NCBI GenBank assembly: GCA_021413865.1
Contig: JAIOPN010000017.1
Span: forward strand, 1 to 64,000
DNA length: 64,000 bases
From: Planctomycetota bacterium
GTDB taxonomy: Bacteria > Planctomycetota > Phycisphaerae > Phycisphaerales > Phycisphaeraceae
Reading direction: 5' to 3'
Shown here: piece after piece, positions 42,818-51,116 of the stretch
Position numbering within the stretch: the stretch's first letter is position 1
Layout: the number at the start of each line of letters is the position of its first letter
The notes under the pieces: model-generated
What the model saw: only the letters and a program-made list of their open reading frames with translations
Told to the model about the DNA's origin: nothing
Database searches by the model: none
Translations under genes and position numbers: made by a program

Positions 42818-43759
42818 CTACACCGGGCTCGCCACCGTCTCCAGCACCTGGCGAAGCACCTGCTGCGCCGCCGTGCCGTCGGCGTCCTGCAGCGGCGCGC
42901 GGGCGATCACGCGGTGGGCGCAGACGGGCACCACGTTCGAGATGATGTCGTCGGGCACGACGTAGTCGCGGCGGTTGATCATGGCCGTCGCCTTCGCCGC
43001 CTGCACCAACGCCAGCGTGCCGCGCGGGGAGACGCCGACCTGGAGCTGGTCGTGGTCGCGCGTGGCCGCCGCCAGGCGCACGACGTAATCCGTCAGGCTC
43101 GGGTCGAGGCGCACACCCCGCGCGACGGCCTGGAGTTGCACGAGGTCGTCGGCGGTCATCACCGGGCTCAGGTCCTGCAGGGCGGTGTGCGACGGGTCGA
43201 TGTCGAGGATGCGGGCCTCGTCCTCGGCGGAGGGGTAGCCCAGACTGATCCGCATGAGGAAGCGGTCGAGCTGGCTTTCCGGGAGGAAGTAAGTCCCCTC
43301 GTAGTCGAACGGGTTCTGCGTGGCGATGACGATGAAGGGCTGGACGAGCTTGCGCGTCTGGCCATCGATGGAGACCTGCGCCTCGTTCATCGCCTCGAGC
43401 AGCGCCGACTGTGTGCGCGGCGTGGTGCGGTTGATCTCGTCGGCCAGGACGATGTTCGAGAAGATCGGCCCGGGCTTGAAGATGAACTCGCTCTTGTGCT
43501 GGTCCCAGACCGTGACGCCCAGCACGTCGCCGGGCAAAAGGTCCGGCGTGAGCTGGATGCGGCTGATGGTGCAGTCGAGGCTGCGCGCCAGCGCGGTGGC
43601 GAGGATGGTCTTGCCCACGCCCGGGACGTCCTCGATGAGGATGTGCCCGCGCGCCAGCAGGCAGACGATGACCTTGTCCACAGCCGCCTGGTTCCCGAAG
43701 AACACCCGGCCGATGTTGCTGCGCAGACGGTCGAGCAGTTGGAACCGCGGCTCGGACAT
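42818..43759 (-). CDS. MoxR-type AAA+ ATPase
   Basis: A 313-residue AAA+ ATPase of the MoxR group. Walker A is EDVPGVGKT, Walker B NIVLADEINRTTPRTQSALL, sensor 1 VIATQNPFDYEGTYFLPESQ, and the arginine finger region FLPESQLDRFLMR. The C-terminal helical lid (GVSPRGTLALVQAAKATAMI) is complete. MoxR proteins act as chaperones that mature or activate partner proteins, often VWA proteins. The frame is open far upstream on this strand but the family N-terminus fixes the ATG at 43759. It diverges from cdaA over about 93 bp. The VWA proteins of this window lie 27 kb away, so a link is only a possibility. Confidence 0.93.
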   Translation of the reverse strand: MSEPRFQLLDRLRSNIGRVFFGNQAAVDKVIVCLLARGHILIEDVPGVGKTILATALARSLDCTISRIQLTPDLLPGDVLGVTVWDQHKSEFIFKPGPIFSNIVLADEINRTTPRTQSALLEAMNEAQVSIDGQTRKLVQPFIVIATQNPFDYEGTYFLPESQLDRFLMRISLGYPSAEDEARILDIDPSHTALQDLSPVMTADDLVQLQAVARGVRLDPSLTDYVVRLAAATRDHDQLQVGVSPRGTLALVQAAKATAMINRRDYVVPDDIISNVVPVCAHRVIARAPLQDADGTAAQQVLRQVLETVASPV

Positions 43760-43852
43760 GAGCGGAGTATAACGGAGGCGGCGAACCGCCCGGCTCGCGG
43801 GACAGTAGAATATCCACAGAAGGCGGCACGGACGGCCGCCGGGGATACCCGC

Positions 43853-44716
43853 GTGTACCAAGAACGGCTGCGTGAACTGATCACCCGCATCGAGGGCTAC
43901 CCGCTCCACGAGGTGGTTGTCGAGTTGGCGCTGCTCTGGATCGTGGTCTATCTCGTGGTGCGCTTCCTGCGCGGCACGCGCGGGGCGCGCGTCATCCAGG
44001 GCATGGCGATGATCCTCATCATCGCCACGCCCACCATCAAGCTCCTCAGCGGCGAAAACCAGTTCGAGAGGCTGCAGTTCCTCTACAGCCAGTTCGTCGC
44101 CTTCGCCGCGATCACGCTCGTCGTGGTGTTCCAGCCGGAGCTGCGCCGGGCGCTGGTGCGGCTGGGCGAGGCGCGCCTGTTCAAGAGCGCCTCGGCACAG
44201 AAAGAGGGCGTGATCGACGAGATCGTCGCGGCCACGGCTCACCTGAGCCAGAAGCGCATCGGCTCGCTGATCGCCATCGAGGGCGAGGTCCCGCTGCAGG
44301 GCATCGTCGAGGCGGGCACCCCGATCGAGGGCCGGGTCACCCGCGAGCTGCTCACGACGATCTTCTGGCCCAACACGGCGCTGCACGACATGGCCGTGGT
44401 GATCCGCGGCGACGTGCTCTCCGCCGCCGGCGTGCAGCTTCCGCTGGCCGAAGGCGAGTTCAGCGCCGAGCTGGGCTCGCGCCACCGTGCCGCGCTCGGC
44501 CTGAGCCAGGAATCGGACGCGCAGGTTGTCGTCGTCAGCGAAGAGACGGGCATCATCAGCCTGGCGCGGCGTGGCCGTCTGGAGCGGAACCTCACGCCCG
44601 CGCAGCTCAAGGCCATGCTGCTCCGCGGCGCACCGCCCGCTGATGAAGCAACGAGCCAACCCGAATCGAAATCCGACGCCCCGCCCGCGCCGCGGCCCCG
44701 GTCCGCCACACCATGA
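43853..44716 (+). CDS. cdaA: diadenylate cyclase (CdaA/DacA type)
   Basis: A 287-residue membrane enzyme that makes cyclic di-AMP from two ATP. Three N-terminal helices (about residues 20-100) precede the DAC domain. The RHR motif is intact (Arg210-His211-Arg212 in SRHRAALGLSQESDA) with VVVSEETGIISLA following. The other catalytic motif, normally DGA, reads Asp179-Met180-Ala181 in LHDMAVVIRG, an unusual change. The start is inferred as the GTG at 43853, since the upstream frame is not conserved. The stop overlaps the CdaR-like gene in an ATGA junction, and this cdaA-cdaR order is the same as in Firmicutes. A low-complexity Pro/Ala/Ser tail ends the protein. Confidence 0.92.
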   Translation: MYQERLRELITRIEGYPLHEVVVELALLWIVVYLVVRFLRGTRGARVIQGMAMILIIATPTIKLLSGENQFERLQFLYSQFVAFAAITLVVVFQPELRRALVRLGEARLFKSASAQKEGVIDEIVAATAHLSQKRIGSLIAIEGEVPLQGIVEAGTPIEGRVTRELLTTIFWPNTALHDMAVVIRGDVLSAAGVQLPLAEGEFSAELGSRHRAALGLSQESDAQVVVVSEETGIISLARRGRLERNLTPAQLKAMLLRGAPPADEATSQPESKSDAPPAPRPRSATP

Positions 44717-45750
44717 CCCTTTTCGAGCACCTCAAACTGATCCTCGCCGTCACGGTCGTTACCGCCCTGATCTGGCTCTACGCCGAGGGCGAGAACGTAC
44801 GGCCCTACTCCGTCACCGCGAGCATCCAGTTCGTCCCGCTCGCCGGCTCCGACCTCATCATCAGCCCCGCGCAACCGCAGACCGTGCAGGTCACCGTCCG
44901 CTGCTCCTCCGCCAAGCTCGCCGAGGTGCAGCGCCGCCTCCAGTCCGGCGCGGTCAACATCAAGATCGGCCCCGACTCGCGCAACCCCGACGGGCGGCAG
45001 GTCGTCGTCCTGCGCGACAGCCTCGCGCACGACTCGCCGCTCTCGAAGATCCACGTCAACGTCATCGACGTCCAGCCCGCGACGCTGGAGGCGTACGTGG
45101 ACACGATGTCGCAGGTCGTCCTGCCCGTCGCGGTCAACACGGGCGACGCCCAGCTCGCCGGCACGCCGACCGTGAATCCCAAGGAGGTCACCCTTACCGT
45201 GCCCTCCTCGGTCGCCGCCGCGCTGCGTGACGCGAAGATCGAGGCCCGCATCGACCCGCAGGCGCTGGCGAAGCTCGAGGTCGCGGTGCCGCACACGCTC
45301 GACGTGGACCTCGCCCCGCCCGCGCCGCTCCGCATGATGACCACGCAGCCGGCACTCCCCCGCGTGAAGGTCACGCTCACCATCCGCATGCTCACGCAGA
45401 CCATCCCGTTGGCCCAGGTGCCGGTGCGGCTGGACCTGGCGCCCGCCGACACCGCCCGCTTCGCCGTCACGCTCTCCGACGACGACCGCTTCCTCCGCGA
45501 CCTCTCCGTGACCGGCCCCGCCGACGTGCTCGAACGCATCCGCAAGCACGAGATCGAAATCTGGGCGTCGCTCCGGCTGACCACGGAGGAGCTCGAAAAG
45601 GCCGTCGCCGCCCGCGCCGCGACCCCCGGAACGACCGGAACCGCCCTCACCAAAACCCCCGAGATCATGAGCCGGCCGCCGCTGCCCAGCACGGTGACGA
45701 TCGAACCCGCCCCGCGCCCGATTTCATACAGCGTGCAGGCGAAGCCGTAA
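44713..45750 (+). CDS. cdaR: CdaR/YbbR-domain protein, probable CdaA regulator
   Basis: A 345-residue protein with one N-terminal membrane helix (LKLILAVTVVTALIWLYAEG) and a periplasmic part containing two or more YbbR-like beta domains, for example YSVTASIQFVPLAG, VQVTVRCSSAKLAEVQRRL and VTGPADVLERIRKHEIEIWA. The C-terminus is Pro-rich. In Firmicutes the YbbR protein CdaR binds CdaA and changes c-di-AMP synthesis in response to envelope state; the same operon order here supports that role by analogy. It overlaps cdaA by four bases. No glmM follows; the next gene is proA, 70 bp on. Confidence 0.85.
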   Translation: MTLFEHLKLILAVTVVTALIWLYAEGENVRPYSVTASIQFVPLAGSDLIISPAQPQTVQVTVRCSSAKLAEVQRRLQSGAVNIKIGPDSRNPDGRQVVVLRDSLAHDSPLSKIHVNVIDVQPATLEAYVDTMSQVVLPVAVNTGDAQLAGTPTVNPKEVTLTVPSSVAAALRDAKIEARIDPQALAKLEVAVPHTLDVDLAPPAPLRMMTTQPALPRVKVTLTIRMLTQTIPLAQVPVRLDLAPADTARFAVTLSDDDRFLRDLSVTGPADVLERIRKHEIEIWASLRLTTEELEKAVAARAATPGTTGTALTKTPEIMSRPPLPSTVTIEPAPRPISYSVQAKP

Positions 45751-45820
45751 ACAAACCCGCGTTACGCTGTCCCCGTTTAGCGTCGCCCTGGACGCGAAAC
45801 CATTCCACCCCCTGCGTACA

Positions 45821-47089
45821 ATGCCCGCCATGGAAGTGAAGGAATACTGCAATCAGCTCGCCGACCGCGCCGTCGCCGCCGGTCGCAAACTCATGACCAC
45901 GCCCGGCTCGGTGCGCGCCGCGGCCCTGCGCCTCATCGCCCAGCGCCTGGTCGATAACGCCGCCGCGATCACCGCCGCCAACGCCTTGGACGCCGATGCC
46001 GCCACCAAGTCCGGCATGGCCGGCGCGATGCTCGAGCGCCTGAAGCTCGACGACAAACGCGTCGCGGCTATGGCGGAGTCCGTCCGCCAGATCGCCGATC
46101 AGGTGGACCCCATCGGGCAGGTGATTGAGGGGCAGGTCCGCCCCAACGGCCTGCGATTGCAGAAAATCCGCGTGCCCATCGGCGTCGTCCTCTTCATCTA
46201 CGAGAGCAGGCCCAACGTCACCTCCGACGCCGCCGCACTCTGCATCAAGAGCGGCAACGCCATCATCCTGCGCGGCGGCAAAGAGGCGATCCACTCCAAC
46301 ACCGCGATCGTGAAGGTCATCCGCGCCGCGCTGGCGGAGGCCAAGATCGACGGCGACGCCGTGCAGCTCGTCGAGACCACCGACCGCGCCGCGATCACCG
46401 AGCTGCTCCGCATGGAGGGGCGGATCGACCTCTGCATCCCGCGCGGGGGCGAGTCGCTGATCCGGGCCGTGGTCGAGCAGGCCCGCATCCCCGTCATCAA
46501 GCACTACACCGGCAACTGCCACGTCTATGTGGACGCCTCCGCCGACCCGAAGATGGCGGTCGATATCTGCGTGAACGCGAAGGCGCAGCGGCCCAGCGTC
46601 TGCAACGCCGCCGAGACGCTCCTGTTCCACCGCGACCACGTGAAATCGGGCCTGATGAATAAAACGCTCGACGCCCTCGCGGCGAAGAACGTCGAAGTCC
46701 GTGGCGATGAAGCCACACGCGCCCTCTTCCCCGCGGCCAAAGCCGCCGATGAAAAGGACTGGTACACGGAATACGTCGATCTGATCGTCGCAGTGAAGGT
46801 CGTCGATTCGCTCGACGACGCGGTGCACCACATCAACCACTACGGCTCCAAGCACACCGACGCGATCGTCACCGCCGACGTAAAATCCGCCGACCGCTTC
46901 GTCAACGAGATCGACGCCGCCAATGTCTTCGTGAACTGCTCCACGCGCCTGAGCGACGGCGGAGAATACGGCCTGGGTGCGGAGATCGGCATCAGCACCG
47001 ACAAGCTCCACGCCCGCGGCCCCATGGGCGCCGCCGACCTGACAACCTACAAGTGGGTCGGCTACGGCAACGGGCAGTTGCGGTCATAG
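45821..47089 (+). CDS. proA: glutamate-5-semialdehyde dehydrogenase (gamma-glutamyl phosphate reductase)
   Basis: A 422-residue NADPH-dependent enzyme of proline synthesis; it reduces gamma-glutamyl phosphate to the semialdehyde in the cytoplasm. Motifs are VPIGVVLFIYESRPNVTSDA, KSGNAIILRGGKEAIHSN, and the catalytic cysteine in PSVCNAAETLLFH. The late segment AADLTTYKWVGYGNGQLR is the normal ProA C-terminus. Length is typical. ATG codons at 45821 and 45830 are both possible. The companion kinase proB is not in the window. A large inverted repeat follows the stop directly. Confidence 0.95.
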   Translation: MPAMEVKEYCNQLADRAVAAGRKLMTTPGSVRAAALRLIAQRLVDNAAAITAANALDADAATKSGMAGAMLERLKLDDKRVAAMAESVRQIADQVDPIGQVIEGQVRPNGLRLQKIRVPIGVVLFIYESRPNVTSDAAALCIKSGNAIILRGGKEAIHSNTAIVKVIRAALAEAKIDGDAVQLVETTDRAAITELLRMEGRIDLCIPRGGESLIRAVVEQARIPVIKHYTGNCHVYVDASADPKMAVDICVNAKAQRPSVCNAAETLLFHRDHVKSGLMNKTLDALAAKNVEVRGDEATRALFPAAKAADEKDWYTEYVDLIVAVKVVDSLDDAVHHINHYGSKHTDAIVTADVKSADRFVNEIDAANVFVNCSTRLSDGGEYGLGAEIGISTDKLHARGPMGAADLTTYKWVGYGNGQLRS

Positions 47090-47100
47090 CTGCTCTAATT

Positions 47101-47272
47101 GAACACAGAGACACAGAGGAAGATGAGGTAGGAGGAGAAGGCAATAGTTTTAGATTTACTTTCAGAAGCCAAGCCCGATGCTGAGGTCCGCCGAAGCGTC
47201 GGGGTCTTCCCTCCTCTCCCATAAAAACTCCTCTTCTCCTCCGGTCTCCTCTTCCTCTGTGTCTCTGTGTTC
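47101..47272. repeat. inverted-repeat element, family F
   Basis: Perfect 23-bp arms at 47101-47123 (GAACACAGAGACACAGAGGA...) and 47250-47272, followed by further partly matching purine/pyrimidine-rich sequence, around a 126-bp centre. It accounts for nearly all of the 209-bp gap between proA and the HAD gene. Confidence 0.85.
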
Positions 47273-47298
47273 CTCTTTGAATTCATGAGGACTCTCCC

Positions 47299-47943
47299 AT
47301 GTCCCCCCGCCGAATCGACCTCGTCGTCTTCGACCTGGGCCGCGTCATGATCCGCCTCTGCGACGGCTGGAAGCACGCCTGCGAGCGGGCCGGCGTCCCC
47401 TACCGCCCCGGGCTCGACACCCACGAGCGCCGCGATCAGCTCCTCCACCTCATGTTCCTCAACGAGACCGGCAAGCTCGATCACGCCGACTGGAGCCGCG
47501 CCACCGCCGAACTCGTCGGCATGCAGCCCGGCCACGTCTCGGCCATCCTCGACGCCTGGCTCGACGGGCCTTTCCCCGGATGGGATGGCCTGCTCGACCG
47601 CATCGAGCAGGCCGGCATCCGCACCGCCTGCCTCTCCAACACCAACGGCGTGCACTGGGAGATGATGACCCGGGGCGACGGCCCGCACCGCCTGCCGCTG
47701 CACCGGTTGAATTACCAGTTCGCCAGCCACATCATCGGCGCCCACAAGCCCGACCCGGCGATCTACCGCCACGTCGAGGAAGCAACGGGCGTCACCCCGA
47801 GCGCGATCTTGTTCTTCGACGACGTGGCCGCCAATGTCGAGGGGGCGCGACGGCGCGGCTGGGAAGGGCAAACGATCGAGCACCCAGGTGATCCGGTTGC
47901 GCAGATCACCGAATCCCTGCGCCAATACGGCGTGCTGAAATAA
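47299..47943 (+). CDS. HAD-IA family hydrolase
   Basis: A 214-residue haloacid-dehalogenase-type phosphatase. The nucleophile motif is VVFDLGRVMIRL, with Gly at the position usually held by Asp or Thr, as in the YihX-like alpha-D-glucose-1-phosphatase branch. Motif II is TACLSNTNG, motif III GAHKPDPAIYRH with the essential Lys, and motif IV SAILFFDDVAANV. A cap domain of four helices sits between residues 15 and 80. It probably hydrolyses a sugar phosphate in the cytoplasm; the exact substrate is unknown. It stands alone between the family-F repeat and purL. Confidence 0.88.
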   Translation: MSPRRIDLVVFDLGRVMIRLCDGWKHACERAGVPYRPGLDTHERRDQLLHLMFLNETGKLDHADWSRATAELVGMQPGHVSAILDAWLDGPFPGWDGLLDRIEQAGIRTACLSNTNGVHWEMMTRGDGPHRLPLHRLNYQFASHIIGAHKPDPAIYRHVEEATGVTPSAILFFDDVAANVEGARRRGWEGQTIEHPGDPVAQITESLRQYGVLK

Positions 47944-48029
47944 CCCCGGCGCCGCACATTTCCGTTTCGCACACCCGCCCGCGATGCCTTATCATCGCCC
48001 CGTTCGCACCCGCGATTCAGGGATGAATC

Positions 48030-51000
48030 ATGACCGCCACGACCGACGCCGCCGCCCCGGTTGATGCCCGCGTGCACCGCATCGAGGTCCGCCTCGCGCC
48101 CGGCGAGCCCGACCCCTTCGCCGGCCCTGTCCTGAACGAGGCCCGCGCCGCGCTGGGCGCGATCACGGGTGTCGAATCCTCCCGCATCTACCTCGTCGAG
48201 GCCGCCCTCGACCCCGCCATGCTCCAGCGCATCGCCGATGAACTCGTCGCCGACGCGATCAACCAGCGCCCCGTCCCCGGCGCGTCGCCCGCCCCCGCCG
48301 ACGGCGCCTCCATCGAGGTCCACTACCAGCCCGGCGTGATGGACCCCGTGGCCCAGTCCACGCGCGAGGCGATCGCCGAGATGTTCCCCGGCCTCGCGCT
48401 CGACAGGGTCGAGGTCCGCACCGGCTTCCGCTACGACCTGCACGGCTGCCGCGCCGACGCCGACGCGCTGCGCAAGTTCGCCGAGCGGTCGCTGGCCAAC
48501 ACCGTCATCCAGGACATCCACCTCGCGCCGTTTCTGCCCGAGTGTTTCCAGCAGGGCTCCGCCTACACGCTCCGCGTCGGCCACGTCGCCATCCGCGACC
48601 TCGACGACGCCGGCCTGATGAAGATGTCGCGCGAGGCGCACCTCTTCCTGAGCCTTGACGAGATGCGCGCCGTGCGCGACCACTACCGCGCCGCCGGCCG
48701 CGACCCGGCGGACATCGAGATCGAGACCATCGCCCAGACCTGGAGCGAGCACTGCGTCCACAAGACGCTCAAATCCACTATCCGCTACCGCGAGGCCAAC
48801 CCCTCGCTCGACTACGCCTCCCGCCCCGGCCACAGCGTCAACGCGGACGGCTCGATCACCATCCAGAACCTGCTCAAGTCCACCGTCGCTGCCGCGACCA
48901 ACAAGCTGATGCAGTCCGAGCCGCACCGCTCCTGGTGCATCAGTGTGTTCAAGGACAATTCGGGCATCGTGAAGTTCGACGAGACCGACGCCGTCTGCAT
49001 CAAGGTCGAGACACACAACCACCCCAGCGCGATCGAGCCCTACGGCGGGGCGGCCACCGGCATCGGCGGCTGCATCCGCGACGTGATGGGCACCGGCATG
49101 GCGGCGCGGCCGATCGCGAACACCAATGTGTTTTGTGTTGCCTTTCCGCAGACCGACGGCGCCGCTCTCCCCAAGGGCGTCATCCCCCCGCGCCGCGTTT
49201 TGCAGCAGGTCGTCTCCGGCGTGCGAGACTACGGCAACCGCATGGGCATCCCGACCGTGAATGGGGCTGTCTGGTTCCACCCCGATTACCTGGCCAACCC
49301 GCTCGTCTTCGCCGGGTGCATCGGTCTGATCCCGCTCGACAAGTGCTTCGGGACGGTGAAGCCCGGCGACCGCATCATCGCCCTGGGCGGCCGGACGGGG
49401 CGTGACGGCATCCACGGCGCGACCTTCAGCTCCGCCGAGCTGACCGACACGCACGCCGACGAGTTCGCCCACGCCGTGCAGATCGGCAACGCCATCACGC
49501 AGAAGAAAACGCTCGACGTGATCCTCCAGGCGCGCGACGCCGAGGACGGCCCGCTCTTTAACGGCCTGACCGACTGCGGCGCCGGCGGCTTCTCCAGCGC
49601 CATCGGCGAGATGGGCAAGGACGTCGGCGCCCGCGTCACGCTCGACACCGCGCCGCTGAAATACCAGGGCCTCTCCTACACCGAGATATGGATCAGCGAG
49701 GCGCAGGAGCGCATGACCCTGGCCGTGCCACCGGACAAGGTCGATCGGCTGCGGGCGCTGTGCGAATCGGAAAACGTCGAGTTCTGCGACCTGGGCGAGT
49801 TCGGCCACCGCGAGAACGGCGAGCCGACACTGCTCCTGACTTATCACGGCACGGAAGTCGGCCGGCTCTCCATGCACTTCCTCCACGACGGCATCCCCAC
49901 GCCGACACGGGAGGCGGAATGGGGGCAGGAAATAGTCCAGAGTCCGGAGTCCAGAGTCCAGAGTCAATACGGAAAGACTCCGCGCTCGGGCTCTTCATCT
50001 TCGACTCTGGACTCTGGACTCCGGACTTTGGACTCCCTCCTTTCTTCCCTTCTGTCCCACCCCAACATCGCGAGCAAGCACTGGATCATCCGCCAATACG
50101 ACCACGAGGTGCAGGGCGGCGCGGTGATCAAGCCGCTCGTCGGCCGAGGGCAGGACGGGCCGTCGGACGCCTCCGTGCTGCGCCCGAAATTGAACTCGCC
50201 GCGCGGGATCGCGCTTGGCTGCGGGTTGCAGACCGGCCTTGGCGAAAAAACGCCCGGCGGGGATTCCTATTGGATGACACTCGCGGCGATCGATGAAGCG
50301 GTGCGCAACGTCGTCTGCGCCGGCGCGTCGCTCGACCGCATCGCCATCCTCGACAACTTCTGCTGGCCGCGCTGCGACGACCCCAAGCAACTCGGCTCGC
50401 TCGTCCGCGCCGCCGAGGCCTGCTACGACGGTGCCCTCGCCTACCGCACCCCCTTCGTCTCCGGCAAGGATTCGCTCAGCAACCAGTTCACCACCGAGGA
50501 CGGCCGGCTCATCACCATCCCCCCCACGCTCCTCATCACCGCGCTGGGCATCGTCCCCGACGTGACCCGCTGCCGCACGATGGACGCCAAGTCTCCCGGC
50601 AACTCACTGCTCCTCCTGGGCGCCACGGGGACCGAACTGGGCGGCTCGCACTACCACTCCATCACCGGCGACGACTCGCGCGACCGCCGCATCCCGCACG
50701 TCCACCTCTCGCACGGCCCGCGCAACGCCGCCGCCGTCGCCGCCCTGCTCGACCGCGGCCTGCTCCGCTCCGCGCACGACTGCTCCGATGGCGGCATGCT
50801 CGCCGCCGCCGCCGAGATGGCCTTCGCCGGCCGCGTCGGACTCGACATCGAGCTCGACGGCCTGCCCTCCGAGCGCGAGCTTGACGACATCACCGCCTGC
50901 TTCGCCGAGACGCCCAGCCGTTACCTCGTCGAGGTCGAGCCGGGCAAGCTCGACATGGTCGTCAACGCCCTGCGGCAGGCGGGCGTGCCCCACGGCCAGG

Positions 51001-51116
51001 TCGGCCGATTCGCCGGCCACCAGCGGCTCACCGTCCGCTGCGCCAAGCACGGCCGGCTCCTCGACGCGTCACTGGATGAACTCCGCGACACCTGGCGCAA
51101 ACCGCTGGACTGGTGA
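48030..51116 (+). CDS. purL: phosphoribosylformylglycinamidine synthase with N-terminal PurS-like repeat domains
   Basis: A 1028-residue FGAM synthase of purine synthesis. Residues about 15-80 (IEVRLAPGEPDPFAGPVLNE) and 93-166 (IEVHYQPGVMDPVAQSTREA, LANTVIQDIHLAPF) each look like a PurS subunit, so two PurS-like domains appear fused before the PurL core. The core has TWSEHCVHKT, VKVETHNHPSAIEPYGGAAT, GGRTGRDGIHGATFSS and DCSDGGMLAAAAEM. No PurQ glutaminase domain is attached, so ammonia must come from a separate PurQ. Residues about 635-668 are encoded by an in-frame palindromic repeat (49934-50034) at the boundary between the two halves of the core. The gene overlaps the polA start. Confidence 0.93.
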   Translation: MTATTDAAAPVDARVHRIEVRLAPGEPDPFAGPVLNEARAALGAITGVESSRIYLVEAALDPAMLQRIADELVADAINQRPVPGASPAPADGASIEVHYQPGVMDPVAQSTREAIAEMFPGLALDRVEVRTGFRYDLHGCRADADALRKFAERSLANTVIQDIHLAPFLPECFQQGSAYTLRVGHVAIRDLDDAGLMKMSREAHLFLSLDEMRAVRDHYRAAGRDPADIEIETIAQTWSEHCVHKTLKSTIRYREANPSLDYASRPGHSVNADGSITIQNLLKSTVAAATNKLMQSEPHRSWCISVFKDNSGIVKFDETDAVCIKVETHNHPSAIEPYGGAATGIGGCIRDVMGTGMAARPIANTNVFCVAFPQTDGAALPKGVIPPRRVLQQVVSGVRDYGNRMGIPTVNGAVWFHPDYLANPLVFAGCIGLIPLDKCFGTVKPGDRIIALGGRTGRDGIHGATFSSAELTDTHADEFAHAVQIGNAITQKKTLDVILQARDAEDGPLFNGLTDCGAGGFSSAIGEMGKDVGARVTLDTAPLKYQGLSYTEIWISEAQERMTLAVPPDKVDRLRALCESENVEFCDLGEFGHRENGEPTLLLTYHGTEVGRLSMHFLHDGIPTPTREAEWGQEIVQSPESRVQSQYGKTPRSGSSSSTLDSGLRTLDSLLSSLLSHPNIASKHWIIRQYDHEVQGGAVIKPLVGRGQDGPSDASVLRPKLNSPRGIALGCGLQTGLGEKTPGGDSYWMTLAAIDEAVRNVVCAGASLDRIAILDNFCWPRCDDPKQLGSLVRAAEACYDGALAYRTPFVSGKDSLSNQFTTEDGRLITIPPTLLITALGIVPDVTRCRTMDAKSPGNSLLLLGATGTELGGSHYHSITGDDSRDRRIPHVHLSHGPRNAAAVAALLDRGLLRSAHDCSDGGMLAAAAEMAFAGRVGLDIELDGLPSERELDDITACFAETPSRYLVEVEPGKLDMVVNALRQAGVPHGQVGRFAGHQRLTVRCAKHGRLLDASLDELRDTWRKPLDW
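49934..50034. repeat. palindromic element inserted in frame within purL (family G)
   Basis: Thirty-two-base arms (AGTCCAGAGTCCGGAGTCCA... and complement) at 49934-49965 and 50003-50034 differ by one base; the centre is 37 bp. Read in the purL frame it gives VQSPESRVQSQ... and ...STLDSGLRTLDS, which are unlike anything in PurL, and keeps the frame open on both sides. Confidence 0.9.

Noticed and set aside
42818-44659. N-terminal extension of the MoxR frame to 44659
   Set aside because: The extra 300 codons are antisense to cdaA and have no homology pattern; the MoxR N-terminus fits the ATG at 43759.
47763-49967. 734-codon minus-strand frame antisense to purL
   Set aside because: Shadow of purL on the opposite strand in very GC-rich DNA; composition is Val/Ala/Arg/Asp/Gly-rich with no known domain.
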